From contig CM070874.1 of NCBI GenBank assembly GCA_036365515.1, positions 160,767,297 through 160,831,296 on the forward strand: a stretch of 64,000 bases of DNA, given 5' to 3'. The translations under genes were made by a program, and so were the position numbers. The DNA comes from Torymus aiolomorphi. Taxonomy: Eukaryota > Arthropoda > Insecta > Hymenoptera > Torymidae. The notes beneath the pieces are model-generated. The model was not told the DNA's origin. It did not search any database and was given only the letters and a program-made list of their open reading frames with translations. Shown here piece by piece: positions 19,088 through 30,211 of this stretch (positions within the stretch are counted from its first letter, which is position 1; each line of letters starts with the position of its first letter).

Positions 19088-19530
19088 GGGCTAGACACCT
19101 TTTTTCTGAAATAAAAAAGTCATATTTTAATACATAAATGTAAACTAATTATTTCCCACTTTATATGGTCCAGAAACATAGTTATCGATTAGGCAAGTTT
19201 GTCACTGTCCGAAAGTTTCAAACTTACCTGCGAATGAAATGATCCAAGTTTGAAGTGGATACTTCTAAACTGCATAATTCTCTTACCAATGTAGGGGTTT
19301 TTGATCTTATAAAAAAAAATGTGCTTACTTTTTGTGCATTTTGCATTCATTTTTAAAATTTTTTGAATGTTTTCAAAATTTTTCTGATGTATAAATTTTT
19401 CATGACATTCAATCCTAAATCCCTGCATTGATTAGGAAACTATACTATTTAGAAATACTTACTTCAAATTTGAAATTAGTTCATCCGCATGATCATCTAA
19501 AACCTTACGGACAGTGAGCCTATTTCATCA
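19088..19530 (+). mobile_element. Truncated copy of the GGGGGCTAGACACC palindromic MITE
   Basis: It opens GGGGGCTAGACACCTTTTTT, like the left end of the full element at 52184-52861, and keeps the internal ATATGGTCCAGAA and ATCGAT words. The right side decays near 19530 without the matching inverted end. No flanking TTAA is visible at the left end (the bases before it are CTTCA). Confidence 0.7.
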
Positions 19531-20060
19531 AACACCATGTTATGAGAAAATCAACTTTAAAGTTTTATAACTCATAATGCATGAAAATATTCAAAACATG
19601 CCTCCCTTGTTACTGATATTGATTCTTATCTTTATACCGATTAAAGAAAAGTTTGATATTGACTACCTTGCGTAGAATTTTATTTTCCTTGGTATTTCTT
19701 GACCTAGAAATGAAAGTCAACTTTTAGTTATTTCGTAACATTTTCGCTATACATTCATTAATTCATATGTCTTAGATACTTATCATTTTTATCGCCCTAG
19801 GTCATAAGCTTTTATGTGTGTCTTGTTGCCAGTGGTGCCAGTTGCCCTTAACCTCATCTCTTAAGCCCATGGTCTCATGGTAGTCGCAGGATGTGTCTGT
19901 CAATCAGTGTTTTTGCCTAGAAATCACTAAAACACAGGCAATATATTTTTTAATTTTTGGTTTAAAAAACAATAGTATAAAGAAACTTGATAAATTTACT
20001 TTAATATATAAAAGTAAAAAAGGAATTTGAAAAATATAATACACATATATAAATTTGGTA
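19530..20060. other. Non-coding AT-rich stretch
   Basis: No plausible gene and no repeat that I can link to another place in the window. There are short Phe/Lys-rich frames only. Confidence 0.5.
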
Positions 20061-20275
20061 TATGGGTACTTATGCAGACTTGTCTGCATAAGTCCTGTTG
20101 TGTATATAATGAGTATCTGCATAAATAACTTTTCGTGTAAGAATTTGTTTGCATAAATCTCGCTTGACTAAAGAAATAATCGCTATCTTATGTTGACGCC
20201 TGCATAATTCCGCGAAAATCTGCATAAGTCTCTTTCCGTATGCGAAATCGTCTGCATAAGCAACTGTTCCCAAAG
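20060..20275. repeat. Cluster of CTGCATAA words
   Basis: CTGCATAA or a one-base variant occurs about six times in 215 bases (near 20079, 20117, 20147, 20200, 20219 and 20250). The first is paired with an inverted TTATGCAGAC copy that forms a small palindrome around 20066-20092. Spacing is irregular, so it is not a simple tandem array. Confidence 0.6.
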
Positions 20276-20444
20276 ATATATGTATGTATTTTGTAATAAT
20301 AACATTTATTATTAATTATACATTTATTAGCTTTTCGCCTTTCTATACAAAAAATATGTATATTTATGTATATTTTGTACATAGTTTGCGTACAAAATAT
20401 TCATAAATATATATATTTTACTTATTTATTTAATATATCATACC

Positions 20445-21222
20445 CTACAGAATGTACAAATACAAAAGCATATAATATATTATATAAATATACTTACATA
20501 ATTTAAAATACACCTGCTGCATATGAATCATAGTATTCAGCTGTTCCTTTCTTTTTCTCCCAGACTGAGCAAGGTTTATAGAAGCTATTTTTAATAACAA
20601 CATCCAAAACCTTACCAGATCTGTTGCCAATAATACTGGTGATACCTTGAAGGAAGAAAAGCCTCTTTTCCTCCAAGAGCTGTCACCAGAAACAATAAGT
20701 CTCGTATTTGGCGGTGCTAACTCGACTTCTTCTTTCACCTGTGTCCATAAACTGTTGAGCCGCTTCTGCACAAATTTTTCCAAGATGCTCATTGATTTTA
20801 TCGTAAGCAGAATGAGCCACTGATGGTGATAAGTTCATGATTCCACAGAAAGTTGATAGTCCAGTGTGACCGTGGCCATGCGTGCACTTTGTCACGGTCA
20901 CACTGGACTATCAACTTTCTGTGGAATCATGGACTTATCACCATCAGTGGCTCATTCTGCTTATGATAAAATCAATGAGCATCTTGGAAATATTTGTTAA
21001 AGCTCTTTCGAGCTCAGGAAACAGAATGCTGATGTTGATTATTCTATTATGTGTGTCGCAGTGAGAAGATGTTGACCTATCTCTCATCTTTCTAGCTGAA
21101 GTTGATCTTCTTCTTCTTCGCTTTCTGCTATTTTTCTCATTATCAATATTTCTTTGAATAATTCTAACCCTCTTCTTAGAACTTCCTTTTGAGTATTTAA
21201 AGTCAGGATGAGCATTGTCCAT
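20445..21222 (-). pseudogene. Mutator-like (insect type) transposase fragment
   Basis: The minus strand opens MDNAHPDFKYSKGSSKKR at 21222 and runs through an Arg-rich stretch to about 21010. After a fold-back joint it continues with GLSTFCGIMNLSPSVAHSAY, then TRLIVSGDSSWRKRGFSS and ASINLAQSGRKRK. The D..W..RG..S pattern and the neighbouring Cys-containing segment resemble the transposase domain of Mutator-like elements common in arthropods. Several frameshifts make it a relic. A related N-terminal piece lies at 60905-61360. Confidence 0.45.
20774..21000. repeat. Fold-back inverted duplication within the Mutator-like fragment
   Basis: About 105 bases centred near 20885 are repeated in inverted orientation with a spacer of less than 20 bases. 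The word ACTGGACTATCAACTTTCTG and its flanks appear on both sides as reverse complements. Few substitutions separate the arms, so the duplication is more recent than the decay of the gene. Confidence 0.75.
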
Positions 21223-21229
21223 TCTTTGA

Positions 21230-22005
21230 AGCCATTTTCAAACTTTGTTAAAAGTCACTTTAATTCCTTTTTTAAAACACTATTTTTATATTTTAATAAG
21301 CACACAACTCTATAAACACAATAATTATGCTGTCAAATAAACACATGAACCGCAAATACAAAAAAGAAAAACACTTTTTACGTTATAAGCGATGTAAAAC
21401 TAATTGTAATAATCGAAGCATTCGATTCAACTGTCAGTTGCGTTTACACAAATTAAAGGGCTAATAGTAGGTTACCATGTCAAATTCTCAAAACTAGTGT
21501 TGCAGAAATGCTTTTAAAATCCGTTTTGTGACGCTAAAAATGACCGTCATGTGACCGTCACACACATCACAAAGAAAGAATTCAAATTTTCTTTACTAAA
21601 ATGATGGTCATAAAAAATATGGTCATGTCACAGGACTCGTCTTAAAACAAACTGTCACACAAGCCCTCACTCACCATATAGTGGCGAAATGACTGTCACA
21701 AAATTTTCGGTCACATGACGGACTAACGATTTTGTAGGTAGTTTTTTTACTTCAAAATCAATTTTACAATTTAAAATAATCACGTTACATAATTTGTTAA
21801 AAAAAGAAATATCACCTCTTACCCACTCTATAGTGGCGAAATTTATTGGTCACGCAACGGCTAAATGAATTTTTAATAAACAATAAATAGTCTTTTGAAA
21901 AAATGCATTTATTACAAACAATATAATTGACATTGTGATTATTATTACAGTATTACTTTGTATTAGTTTTTTAAAGTTCTGATAGTATTTCTAGTCAGTC
22001 TAATA
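21230..22005. other. Non-coding stretch with a direct repeat
   Basis: No gene seen. A roughly 50-base motif containing TATAGTGGCGAAAT and GGTCAC followed by an ACGG word occurs twice (about 21676-21730 and 21820-21865), in direct orientation. It could be the end of the Mutator-like element, but no inverted partner was found. Confidence 0.5.
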
Positions 22006-22009
22006 GTAT

Positions 22010-22120
22010 TTCTAGTCATTTTTAGTCAAGTTATGAATTATTTTCATAAATAATTTTTTTTTATAATTAATAACATTCTTTGAGTCAAGTAATAGTAATA
22101 GTAATAGTCATTTTATTGCA
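22010..22120. repeat. Single copy of the 72-bp repeat (left remnant)
   Basis: AGTCAAGTTATGAATTATTT, then a T-rich run and TTAATAACATTCTTTGAGTC, matches the unit that is tandemly repeated at 41210-41400. The two sites flank the block of LINE plus BEL insertions. Confidence 0.6.
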
Positions 22121-22307
22121 AATATGTGGTCAATTTATAAACGGTGTGTAATACTCATGTGTAGAATACAACAAAAAAAACAGCCAATATAAAAAACAAT
22201 TTAAATATAAATACCATAATCCTTTTTTAAAAATACAATCTAACACAGCCAATTTACGCTTCTCAGTATATTTCACTTTTGTAAAGATAACTTAAGATAT
22301 CACAGTC

Positions 22308-22709
22308 TGTATACGATTGAACGTATACGAGAATTTATATTGTTAGGGTTGTCGGCGAGAAGAAATAAAATGGAAAGCAAGACTTCAAGAGTCTTTGCAA
22401 CCAACTCTGCTCGAAAGCAACAGTTAAATTGTGGAAAATAGGAACGCAAATGCGTTCGAGCAAATACGCAAAGTGTAGCTGCAAATAATATGAGAGCTTC
22501 TCGCATTATTGGCAAAAGCAAGCAAAACAAAAGTAATAAGCGTAAGCAAAGCAATGTATAAGTAGGGTAAAGCAAAATGTGTCAATTGTGGGTCTCCCGG
22601 GTGCAAGTCGCATGCCTTTACTTATACACTTGGGGTGATGTTTTTTATTGAGGGAGCGCGTTTGGCGCTTGCCATCAAGCGGGCACTTCGGGTACTACAA
22701 TCCCGAACA
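22308..22709 (-). repeat. BEL element 1, 3' LTR
   Basis: 402 bp, very close to the LTR at 35681-36082, with the same ends and only scattered substitutions visible. The two LTRs date the insertion as fairly young compared with the decay of other elements in the window. Confidence 0.9.
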
Positions 22710-22763
22710 TACCGCCCGCCTTCGTCCATATAATGGGCGTACAGAATTAAACCGATCTGAAAA

Positions 22764-23237
22764 CTAAGATTGAACTGCTGCAGTTGGAGACTTTGAGGTA
22801 TTAAGTTTAGCAATAGGTCCGCTAATAATACATCCGAAGATTGTGCGTTGGACCATTGGAGTTCCGAAAGGTTCTTTGACCAGTCCGTCGAGCAAGATCT
22901 CTGGGAAGATGTCGGCCCCAAGTAAAATGTCAATTTCAGCAGGTGTTTCCCTGAAATCGTCCGCTAATTGTAATCTCTTCAAATGGGTCCAGGCATTCTT
23001 TAGTTTATGGCATCTTTGCGTGTATTTAGTAATAAAGGGAAGTACTAGTGCGTTTAATTGCAAATATACTTTAGGGTTGAAAGCGGATGTAAGTTGCAAA
23101 GTTGTGCGGCCCTTAGCAGGGATGTGAGAAAAACCTCCAATACGACTCAACGGCACTGTCGTGGCAGAGTATGGTTGTTCAAGCTTCTTTAATAATACCT
23201 CGCATACAAAAGAACTTTGGGATCCAGGATCTATCAT
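22764..23237 (-). CDS. BEL/Pao aspartic protease (DUF1758-like)
   Basis: Would process the BEL polyprotein. The minus-strand frame starts MIDPGSQSSFV, with the retropepsin-like DPGS triplet in place of the usual D[ST]G. It continues to IDILLGADIFPEIL and TIFGCIISGPIA, all characteristic of the BEL/Pao protease family. It follows the gag zinc fingers and stops only about 55 bases before the 3' LTR, so the rest of pol has been deleted cleanly. The 157-codon frame is uninterrupted. Confidence 0.85.
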   Translation of the reverse strand: MIDPGSQSSFVCEVLLKKLEQPYSATTVPLSRIGGFSHIPAKGRTTLQLTSAFNPKVYLQLNALVLPFITKYTQRCHKLKNAWTHLKRLQLADDFRETPAEIDILLGADIFPEILLDGLVKEPFGTPMVQRTIFGCIISGPIAKLNTSKSPTAAVQS

Positions 23238-23628
23238 AGCTCAGTGTTGGTAGTAAAAGAAGGACCAGTGAAAGCGACGTGATTATGAATTGGTTCAATG
23301 GCAGACACATGAGAACTTGTATTTGTATCTTCGTGAAGAAGCGTATGGTGCTGTTTCGTACATATGATGCACCTCCTTTCAGATCGGCAGCTACTGATCG
23401 GGTGAAAACCTAAACAATTGACACATAGTTTCTTTTCCTTCACAAAGTCTTTCCGCTCACTCACGGTTTTGTCTTTAAAAGCGTCGCAATGAATAATAAA
23501 AAAAGTAGCAGCACAAAAGGCACATTTCCCAGTAAAAGTAGAATGAACACTAGTTGATCGGTTTTTTGTGGTTCTGGATTTGCTAAAATGAGGCACTGAG
23601 AGAGTTTCTAATAGATCAATGCACTCAC
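23234..23628 (-). pseudogene. BEL element 1 gag, C-terminal zinc-finger part
   Basis: The minus strand reads KKLCVNCLGFHPISSC and CIICTKQHHTLLHED, the paired Cys/His knuckles of BEL Gag, preceded by a Cys/His segment CAFCAATFFIIHC. The reading frame enters from the inserted transposon at 23629, so this is only the distal part of gag. The upstream part is at 34805-35680. Confidence 0.85.
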
Positions 23629-24949
23629 AAGGAAACCACGCCAACCCGAACTCACCGATTTTGATAATTTTTGAATATGTTATAGTACTTAAAAAAATAT
23701 TCGACAAGTATTTTTTTTTATCGGCCCATAAGGATTTTAAGGGGTGAAATCCACCCCCAAAGTCAACCCTCACAATTCGTTTTTTAGTATTTCTCAGCAT
23801 GTAATGAATTTTTTTGAAAAAAATCAATTGGAAAATATTCGTCTTAAAAAACATTGAGTATGAGTAGTATTTATAACCAAAGAGGTTGCAACCCCTATTT
23901 TTTAATTTAATAAAACTCCATTTTTTATTAATATTTTTTTTATAAATATCGAGGTTTAGTTTAAAAAAAATTATAAAAAGTAGTTTTGTGAACACTGTCA
24001 AAATTAGTGTTGACATATTTCGGGATTTTTCAAAAATCAACCCCTAACTATCCCTCATAGTGATAGACCATGTATAAGTGGCAAAAAAAATTTTTTCTTA
24101 ACCATTGTGTAAAATGAGCGTAATTTATAAGAAATATAAGTACATTCAATTGATTTTATTTATTAAGAGTACCAAAAGGATAAAAAAAGCTACCCCCAAA
24201 AGTGAATACCGAATATATCAGCAGTTCTCATTAAAATTCTTGGTTAAAAAAAAAAATATATATAAAATAATTACTGTATGACTGAAAAAGATAATAGCAT
24301 TAATTTTTTAATAAAATCAGTATTTTTTCAGGGGTGGAAACCACCCCTAAAGTTTACCCTTAAAATTCTTTTTTTAATTTACCTTTTTGTTGGATACCAT
24401 TTGATTGATGGTTTTTAGTTAAATCAAATATGAAAATATTTTTCGTTATAAGCTTGATATATAAGGTATATTTATGGCCTAAGAGGTCGCAACCCTTATT
24501 TTATTCTTTGAAAAAACTACGACTTTTTATTAATATTTTTATCACAATAATCTGGGTATAAATTAAAAAAAATTATTAAAAGCAATTTCGTTAACTATTT
24601 CGAATATGTTTGTGTGTTTCGGAACTTACCAAAAAACCACCCCTAACTACCTTTACTAACCCTGACAATGAGAGACCATGCATAAGTTGTGAAAAAAATT
24701 TTCTTTCTTATAAGTCATTTAATGTGTAAAATGAGTCTATCTTATAACAAGTAAAAATATATTCAACGAATTTTATTTATTGAAGAGTACCAAAGAGGTG
24801 AAAAAGATCACCCCCAAAAATAAACGCCTAATGTAACATCAGGTCTAATTTATTAGTTCAATATAGATACCAACATATTATTATTTGTACATAGATACAT
24901 TAATGTGTGTATGTAGAAGTTATCCTACGTGATACTATATAAAATTGAT
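23629..24949 (+). repeat. Left terminal inverted repeat (1.3 kb)
   Basis: The reverse complement of 33481-34804. It has internal sub-repeats containing GGGGTGRAAWCCACCCC-like words about 590 bases apart, each followed by a TAATATTTTT-rich section. No coding frame is kept. Confidence 0.85.
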
Positions 24950-25255
24950 GATCGTTAAAAGCCTGGTATATAACGTATATTTATGACCTAACGGCTTTCA
25001 ACCCTTATATACATCAGCAGTTCTTATTAAAATTCTTGATTAGAAAAATAAAAACTTTAATATTTACTTGATTAAAGTCTTATCCGGCTGTTGCCGGATG
25101 CTGCTATGTAGATATGGTACTACATAGATTAGGTATCCAAACATAAGACTCGTTGAAAACAACTTTGTATATTTATAAAAACATTCTGCTATAATTCATT
25201 GTTGAGAACAGTTCAAGAGAAGTAAAGCATTTTTTTAAATGTAGTAATGAATTCT
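24950..25255. other. AT-rich spacer inside the TIR transposon
   Basis: No gene. A small palindrome near 25082-25102 (ATCCGGCTGTTGCCGGAT) is the only structure seen. Confidence 0.4.
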
Positions 25256-25257
25256 TA

Positions 25258-26390
25258 AATACTGTAAAGCGTGCGCGAGTTAGGTAATTCGAGATTCGAA
25301 TTACCCGCGCCAAGCAGGCATGCTCACCGGGGGCGCAAGCGCGCGAGCATCCTGACCGGATTAGAACGGTCTCGCGACGCGTAATATGCCCGTCGCGTAC
25401 CCGCGAAGCTGCTACACGGCTTTATAGGAGTCACGGCAGCCATCTTCGTGTCTGCCATCGTGCCGAGAACTTCTCTCCAGTGTGTCTCTAAAAAGTTACT
25501 TCATCCGCGCCGTCCTAGCTTTTTATAGTTATCGTGAGTGTAGTGGAGGCGCCGAGTAGGGTGCGTACGTGCGAAAGAGAGACAGAGAGAGAGCGATCCC
25601 GAGCAGCGTGAGCCGCACGAGACTGCGAGCGACGAGCCGGCAGCCAGCCCGCCTGTCGACCCAACACAGCGAGCAAGAGAGAGAGAAAGAGAGCGCAACT
25701 GCTGTGCGAGCGACAGGGAGCGAGAGAGAGTCGAGTGCACCGGCTGCTCCTTCCTAACGTAAGTTTTCTACTCTCCTCTCGCGGGTTTATTGTAAAGGCT
25801 CGCACGGAAATCACCCCGTGCAAGCTTTCTGTACCGTGTACGTGCGGGTGTGTGTCAGCCCGCGGTACTTTAACACCGCGCGCGAGAATAGCAGCTTCGC
25901 CGCGCGCCGTATCGTTCGCGCGTTTGAATCTTAACGGTCGCGCGCGAACTAACTCATTTGTTCTAATCAGCACGTGCGTTGTGCTTGTAGTTATTAATAA
26001 TTTTAATATACGGTGATATCTAGTTACTCGTCGCGTTGTTCATTACAACCTGTCCTTCTCCCGGATACCGCCGCCTCCGCGGGAAAACGACTCCGCCGGT
26101 CGTTTTCATATCTGAGCATAGCGGCCGCGCGCTTTACTCTTCGAGCGCGCGCTTTTCACTCAGCGATCCAATTAGTTGGAAAGCGAAGTTCGTGTGCGAT
26201 CTTCGCGTTGTTTTCGGAATTCCAGGAGCAGATCCCCGGGCAAGTCATTTTAGTCTGACACCCGCGGCACCGTGTTCTAGGGCATCGCTGGCCTTTGGCT
26301 TGTTGGGATTTTACCCCAGAAGTCATCCTGTTACAATACACACACTTACATATTTACATACGAATTTGTCGAGCTCGAAAATATAATTAA
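25258..26390 (+). promoter_or_regulatory. GC-rich block, possible promoter and 5' exon of the transposase
   Basis: A CpG-rich island in otherwise AT-rich DNA. It holds a TATA-like TTTATA at about 25421, a purine-rich GAGAGAGAG stretch (25570-25740), and a good splice donor, AACGTAAGT, near 25757. A matching acceptor (TTTTATTTTAG) stands before the transposase ATG at 31491. A spliced non-coding first exon is therefore possible. The long GC-driven open frames on both strands look non-coding. Alternatively it is the remains of another LTR. Confidence 0.35.
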
Positions 26391-26865
26391 GAAGAATAAG
26401 AAGAAAATTTTTTGTTAACTTCGTAAGTATTACTGTTATGTATGTATCAATCTATAATTTTATCATTTTATTTGAATATTTTCACTTATTGAAATAAATA
26501 TAAACTTCAACTGTTAAAAAATTTAACATTTTTTATCAAATTTAAAAATAATGTGTTTTCAAGTTTTTATAATGAACGTTTTTATTTTTTTAATTAATCA
26601 AATATTACATGGAATGAATATTGAATTTTTTTATTTCGATTAATAACACAGGTTACAAAAGAAAGTTGTCTGGATCCGGGGTCAGATCATATTCTTGCTG
26701 TTTACTTTTGATGCTGAATTTGATATTTGTTTCAAAATCATGACGTGATAGATAAAAAATAAAAATGATTAAAATGCACAACCTACAAGAAAAGTCTGGT
26801 CTTACTGCATATGTAGGCAACCAGCCGAAAATAGTTCAACTAATTGTAGATAACCCAACGCTAGT
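26391..26865. other. AT-rich non-coding stretch before the PLE
   Basis: No gene seen; short frames only. It would be part of the putative first intron of the transposase. Confidence 0.4.
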
Positions 26866-26978
26866 GGAAATATTTTTTTGAAGTGTTTGCAATACGTTCG
26901 TAGGTTTTAATTATTTTAAGGAGTAAAAAACGGACTCGAGACGATCCAATGTGTTTTGATGAATTTATTTCGCCAACG

Positions 26979-27009
26979 TTTCGAAAGTGTTTTTAACTTT
27001 CTTCATCAG
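26979..27009 (-). ncRNA. Hammerhead-ribozyme-like core, PLE copy 2 left arm
   Basis: Minus strand: CTGATGA (27009-27003), one extra base, a 6-bp stem II GAAAGT/ACTTTC, then GAAA at 26982-26979. All core bases of the hammerhead are present. The same motif is repeated in the right arm at 31038-31068 in plus orientation. Confidence 0.65.
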
Positions 27010-27642
27010 GGCTGCGAAAGCATAGTTATAAAACATGTAGATTTATAAACAAAAAACAATATTAGACATAATATATAAAAAACATACCATAAAAACAATA
27101 TCAACACATATTAAGTTCGTCTACGAAGAGTTTAAATTTCTCCTCATGAACGCAACGTCGCCAATTCACTAAGGAATTAAAATACAATACGTGTATAAAA
27201 GAATATTTGTTGAAAAATGAAGTACTGGTAAGAACTTACAAAGTTTATGACGTTCTCCCAACATAGTCAATTTTGGAAATGCCCAACTGTATTAGGACAA
27301 CTCCAAAATGGCACTAACGATAAATTAAAATTAAGGAGTAATGAGTAACTGTTAGGATAGACAGGAAAGAGGTGGTGGGGGTCGGGAAAGGAAAATAGTG
27401 AGGGATAGCGGTTGCCTCGGTCACACCGGTGGAACAGGAGCGCAAGCGATGAGGAGTAGTGGACGAGACCCATACGATAAAAATGCAGAGACTAGCGTAT
27501 TAGGTGTGCCCCCTCTCTAATCGCATGCTCACCTGATCCTACAGTACGAAACAAGACAGTAAAGTGATGGAGAAAAGAGATTGTAAACCCGTAGAAGGCA
27601 ATTGTAAATGTTATGAATTTAGATGTGTTGCTTCTTGATAGT

Positions 27643-27960
27643 TTATATTATCTTTTTATATGCGTTTTTTAAGAAATGGCTATCTTCCATATGGTTGAGT
27701 GTATTATTGTAGAAGTATATGTGCATTATCTCAGAAAAAGTGCGTTTAAAATAGTTCGGTTCTTTGTCTAGTATTCTGATCTTATCAAAATTTATGGAAT
27801 GTCCTGTGTCCTGTGTATGGCCAGCGAGTGCAGAATTTTCAGAGCCTAATTTGACTGCTCTTTTATGTTCGTACACACGTTTCGTTAATTTTCGTTTACT
27901 CATACCGATGTATGTGGCAGATCAGTTATTGCATTTGATCTTGTAAACGATCCCATTAGT
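27643..27960 (-). pseudogene. PLE copy 2 GIY-YIG endonuclease domain
   Basis: Nicks DNA to prime insertion. Before the ATG-initiated part, the minus strand reads VYKIKCNN, a stop, and then SATYIGMSKRKL, the GIY-YIG core in PLE form. RVYEHKRAVKLG and ALAGHTQDTGHSINF, with the conserved His pair region, follow, and then KIRILDKEPNYFKR. One stop (near 27926) interrupts the core. Its C-terminal part is duplicated in inverted orientation at the right end of the element. Confidence 0.8.
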
Positions 27961-28332
27961 GTTTAATAAATCGAGACGGTCCTTCCCTAGTCTTATCAAA
28001 TGATTAAACTTGTTAATGGTTTTATATATAGGAATTATATTGTGTGTACGGAGGATACGGACAATTTTTGGAGTTAAATTCTTTATGTATGGCAGTATCA
28101 TTTTTGTTTTAGAGACTATTGATTTAGTATTGTTGGCTGTGTTGTAAGTTGCGACGTTACTATTGTTTTTACGGATCTGGTCGAGTCTAAGGCCAATATA
28201 TTTTTTAATAATATCTGGAGGGTAATTGTTACATTGAAGGTAATCCGTGGTTGTTTTTAAGTTATTGATATGGAACTGTGGATAAGAGAGTTTTATAGAT
28301 TTGTTGAAAAGGTTGTATATAATAGCTATTTT

Positions 28333-29085
28333 TTATGACTGTGGGTGGTGGGAAAAATAATTCATGTAACGTCCAGAGGCTGTGTTTTTTCTATACCAAT
28401 TGGTGATTATTTTGTTATCATCTGTTTTTGTAAGTGTCATATCAAGGAAGTTTATGCTGTTGTTGTGTTCATATTCTATTGTAAATTGCAAATGCCTATT
28501 ATAACTATTAAATGTAGTGAGGATTTCATTCGTTTTATCTTTCTTAGTAATAAGAATACAGTCATCTACATATCTTTTGTACAGTAAGACTTCACTTTTG
28601 TATTTGTTAAGACACGAGGTTTCCAAAAGTTCGAGAGTAATATCGGCGAACCACGGGCTCGTGCAAAAACCCATCGGTGCACCCATAGTCTGTTTGTAAT
28701 ACTTATTATTAAACTGTAAATACGTAGAATCAAGGAGTATTTTAATTCCTTTCAAAAATTCTGTTTTATATAAGTTTATTTTATTATTAAGGTATTTCCA
28801 TTTTTTTGAGATTGCAAGAATAATCAGATACGACGGGATGTTTGTAAACAATGAAATGACGTCAAAAGAGGAAAGCTCAAATTCGTTCGTGATGTCTATG
28901 GTATCTACTATTTCTTTTAATTCAGTGCTACTTTTTACTGTTGATTTTGGCCGGGGAAAGTATTTGGTGAAAATTAATGATAAACTTTTATCTAAAGCGT
29001 AAGTAGGACTACCAATTGCAGTAACTATAATTCGTATGGGATTGTCTTTCTTATGGATCTTAACAAGAGCATATGCTCTCGCCAA
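28333..29085 (-). CDS. PLE copy 2 reverse transcriptase domain
   Basis: A 250-codon open frame on the minus strand. RT motifs: ALVKIHKKDNPIRIIV, then FELSSFDVISLFTNIP with the first Asp, YYKQTMGAPMGFCTSPWFAD, and YKRYVDDCILI with the catalytic YVDD, followed by FTIEYEHNNSINFLDMTL. This order and the KIHK motif are diagnostic for Penelope-like RTs. The catalytic residues are intact over this piece, although the flanking parts are frameshifted. Confidence 0.9.
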   Translation of the reverse strand: MARAYALVKIHKKDNPIRIIVTAIGSPTYALDKSLSLIFTKYFPRPKSTVKSSTELKEIVDTIDITNEFELSSFDVISLFTNIPSYLIILAISKKWKYLNNKINLYKTEFLKGIKILLDSTYLQFNNKYYKQTMGAPMGFCTSPWFADITLELLETSCLNKYKSEVLLYKRYVDDCILITKKDKTNEILTTFNSYNRHLQFTIEYEHNNSINFLDMTLTKTDDNKIITNWYRKNTASGRYMNYFSHHPQS

Positions 29086-29250
29086 GTTTGTGTTTTTAAT
29101 ATCTGCGTGTAATACATGAGAAAAACATGAGTCTGTGTCGAAAACCCCTTTATTGTTCCGATCTTTGATAAGAGAAGAAATATTGTTCTGTAATTTGCTT
29201 AAAGGTGATTTTTTTATGATAGAGTAATAATTTCTATCCGCGAGAGCAGC

Positions 29251-30187
29251 TTATACTTTGTTAAGATAATCATTCTTGTTCATGATGACGGTGACGGTCC
29301 CTTTATCGGCTTTAGTGATGAATATGTCTGGATTCAATTTGATAAATTCTTTAGTTTTATTTAAATTACGTTCTATTGTTTTGTCTATTTTACTAATATG
29401 CGTGATTTTATCTTTCTGTATAAAATTGTTTAAGGCTGCCAAAAGATTATCCTTGATTTCTATGTATTTCTCCGTGTGTTTTTCCAGGTTTCGCATATTT
29501 ATTTCTATATTTTTGACATATTCAAAAAGTGTACGTCTATCTGGATGGAGCGTAAAATTGATTTTTCTCCAAAGTTTAGGGTATCGATTGCAAAAGTCGG
29601 TAACTGTACGTTAGATAAATTTACTAACCATTTCTTTTTGGTTTCTATAATGCTATTGTTGTTGTTTTGATTAGGGGATGAAGAAGAGCAGTCGTTATGA
29701 CATGACAAGGCATTGTTATTCAATTTAAATTTGTGAGGCGCACCGTTATTCAAAGTGGAGAGTAAATTATTGATTTTGCTATTGTGTGTTTGTTCTTTAC
29801 GAAGTCTATTGCATGGTTATAATATTTTAGGAAATCAGAAACAAATTTTTCTGTAGTTTTTTGTTTTAAGCTAGATGTAATGTTATCGATCCGTTTTTTC
29901 AAGAACGTGATTTGTATGTTAAGATCAGTGATTTCAAAATTTAAAATCTTTTTTTGGAAATAATCAGAAAAATGTGCGAATTTACCCTGTACGTGTTTAC
30001 TTTGAAAGGAAAGGGCTTTTATGGACTTACGTAGGTTATCGATGTGACGTGGAAAGATATCACATCCTCTGCAGTTCACCAAAAACTTCGTTTTACATTT
30101 GTTTATGATTAATTTCCTTAGCGATTTAGATAACTGTACGCAGAGTTTTTTTGTGTCTGTGTCATATTGGTTTTCTATTTTCCTCAA
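29251..30187 (-). pseudogene. PLE copy 2 N-terminal region
   Basis: Three frames on the minus strand (30187-29750, 29753-29505, 29496-29251) join end to end. The last holds KLNPDIFITKADKGTVTVIM, the conserved pre-RT segment of PLEs. The first is Lys-rich, with a likely coiled coil (FEITDLNIQITFLKKRIDNI). Two frame changes and a stop near 29251 separate it from the RT. Confidence 0.75.
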
Positions 30188-30211
30188 AATTATTGAAAAT
30201 TTGTGAAGAGT

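Noticed and set aside
22300..22606. Leu-rich open frames in the BEL LTR
   Set aside because: They lie wholly inside an LTR and are not kept between the two LTR copies.
25501..26386. Overlapping Arg/Ser-rich open frames on both strands
   Set aside because: Low stop density in a CpG-rich, low-complexity block; overlapping frames on both strands and no motif.
27267..27473. 68-codon frame, also present inverted at 30543-30749
   Set aside because: It is conserved only because both are arms of the same PLE; it lies in the 3' untranslated part.
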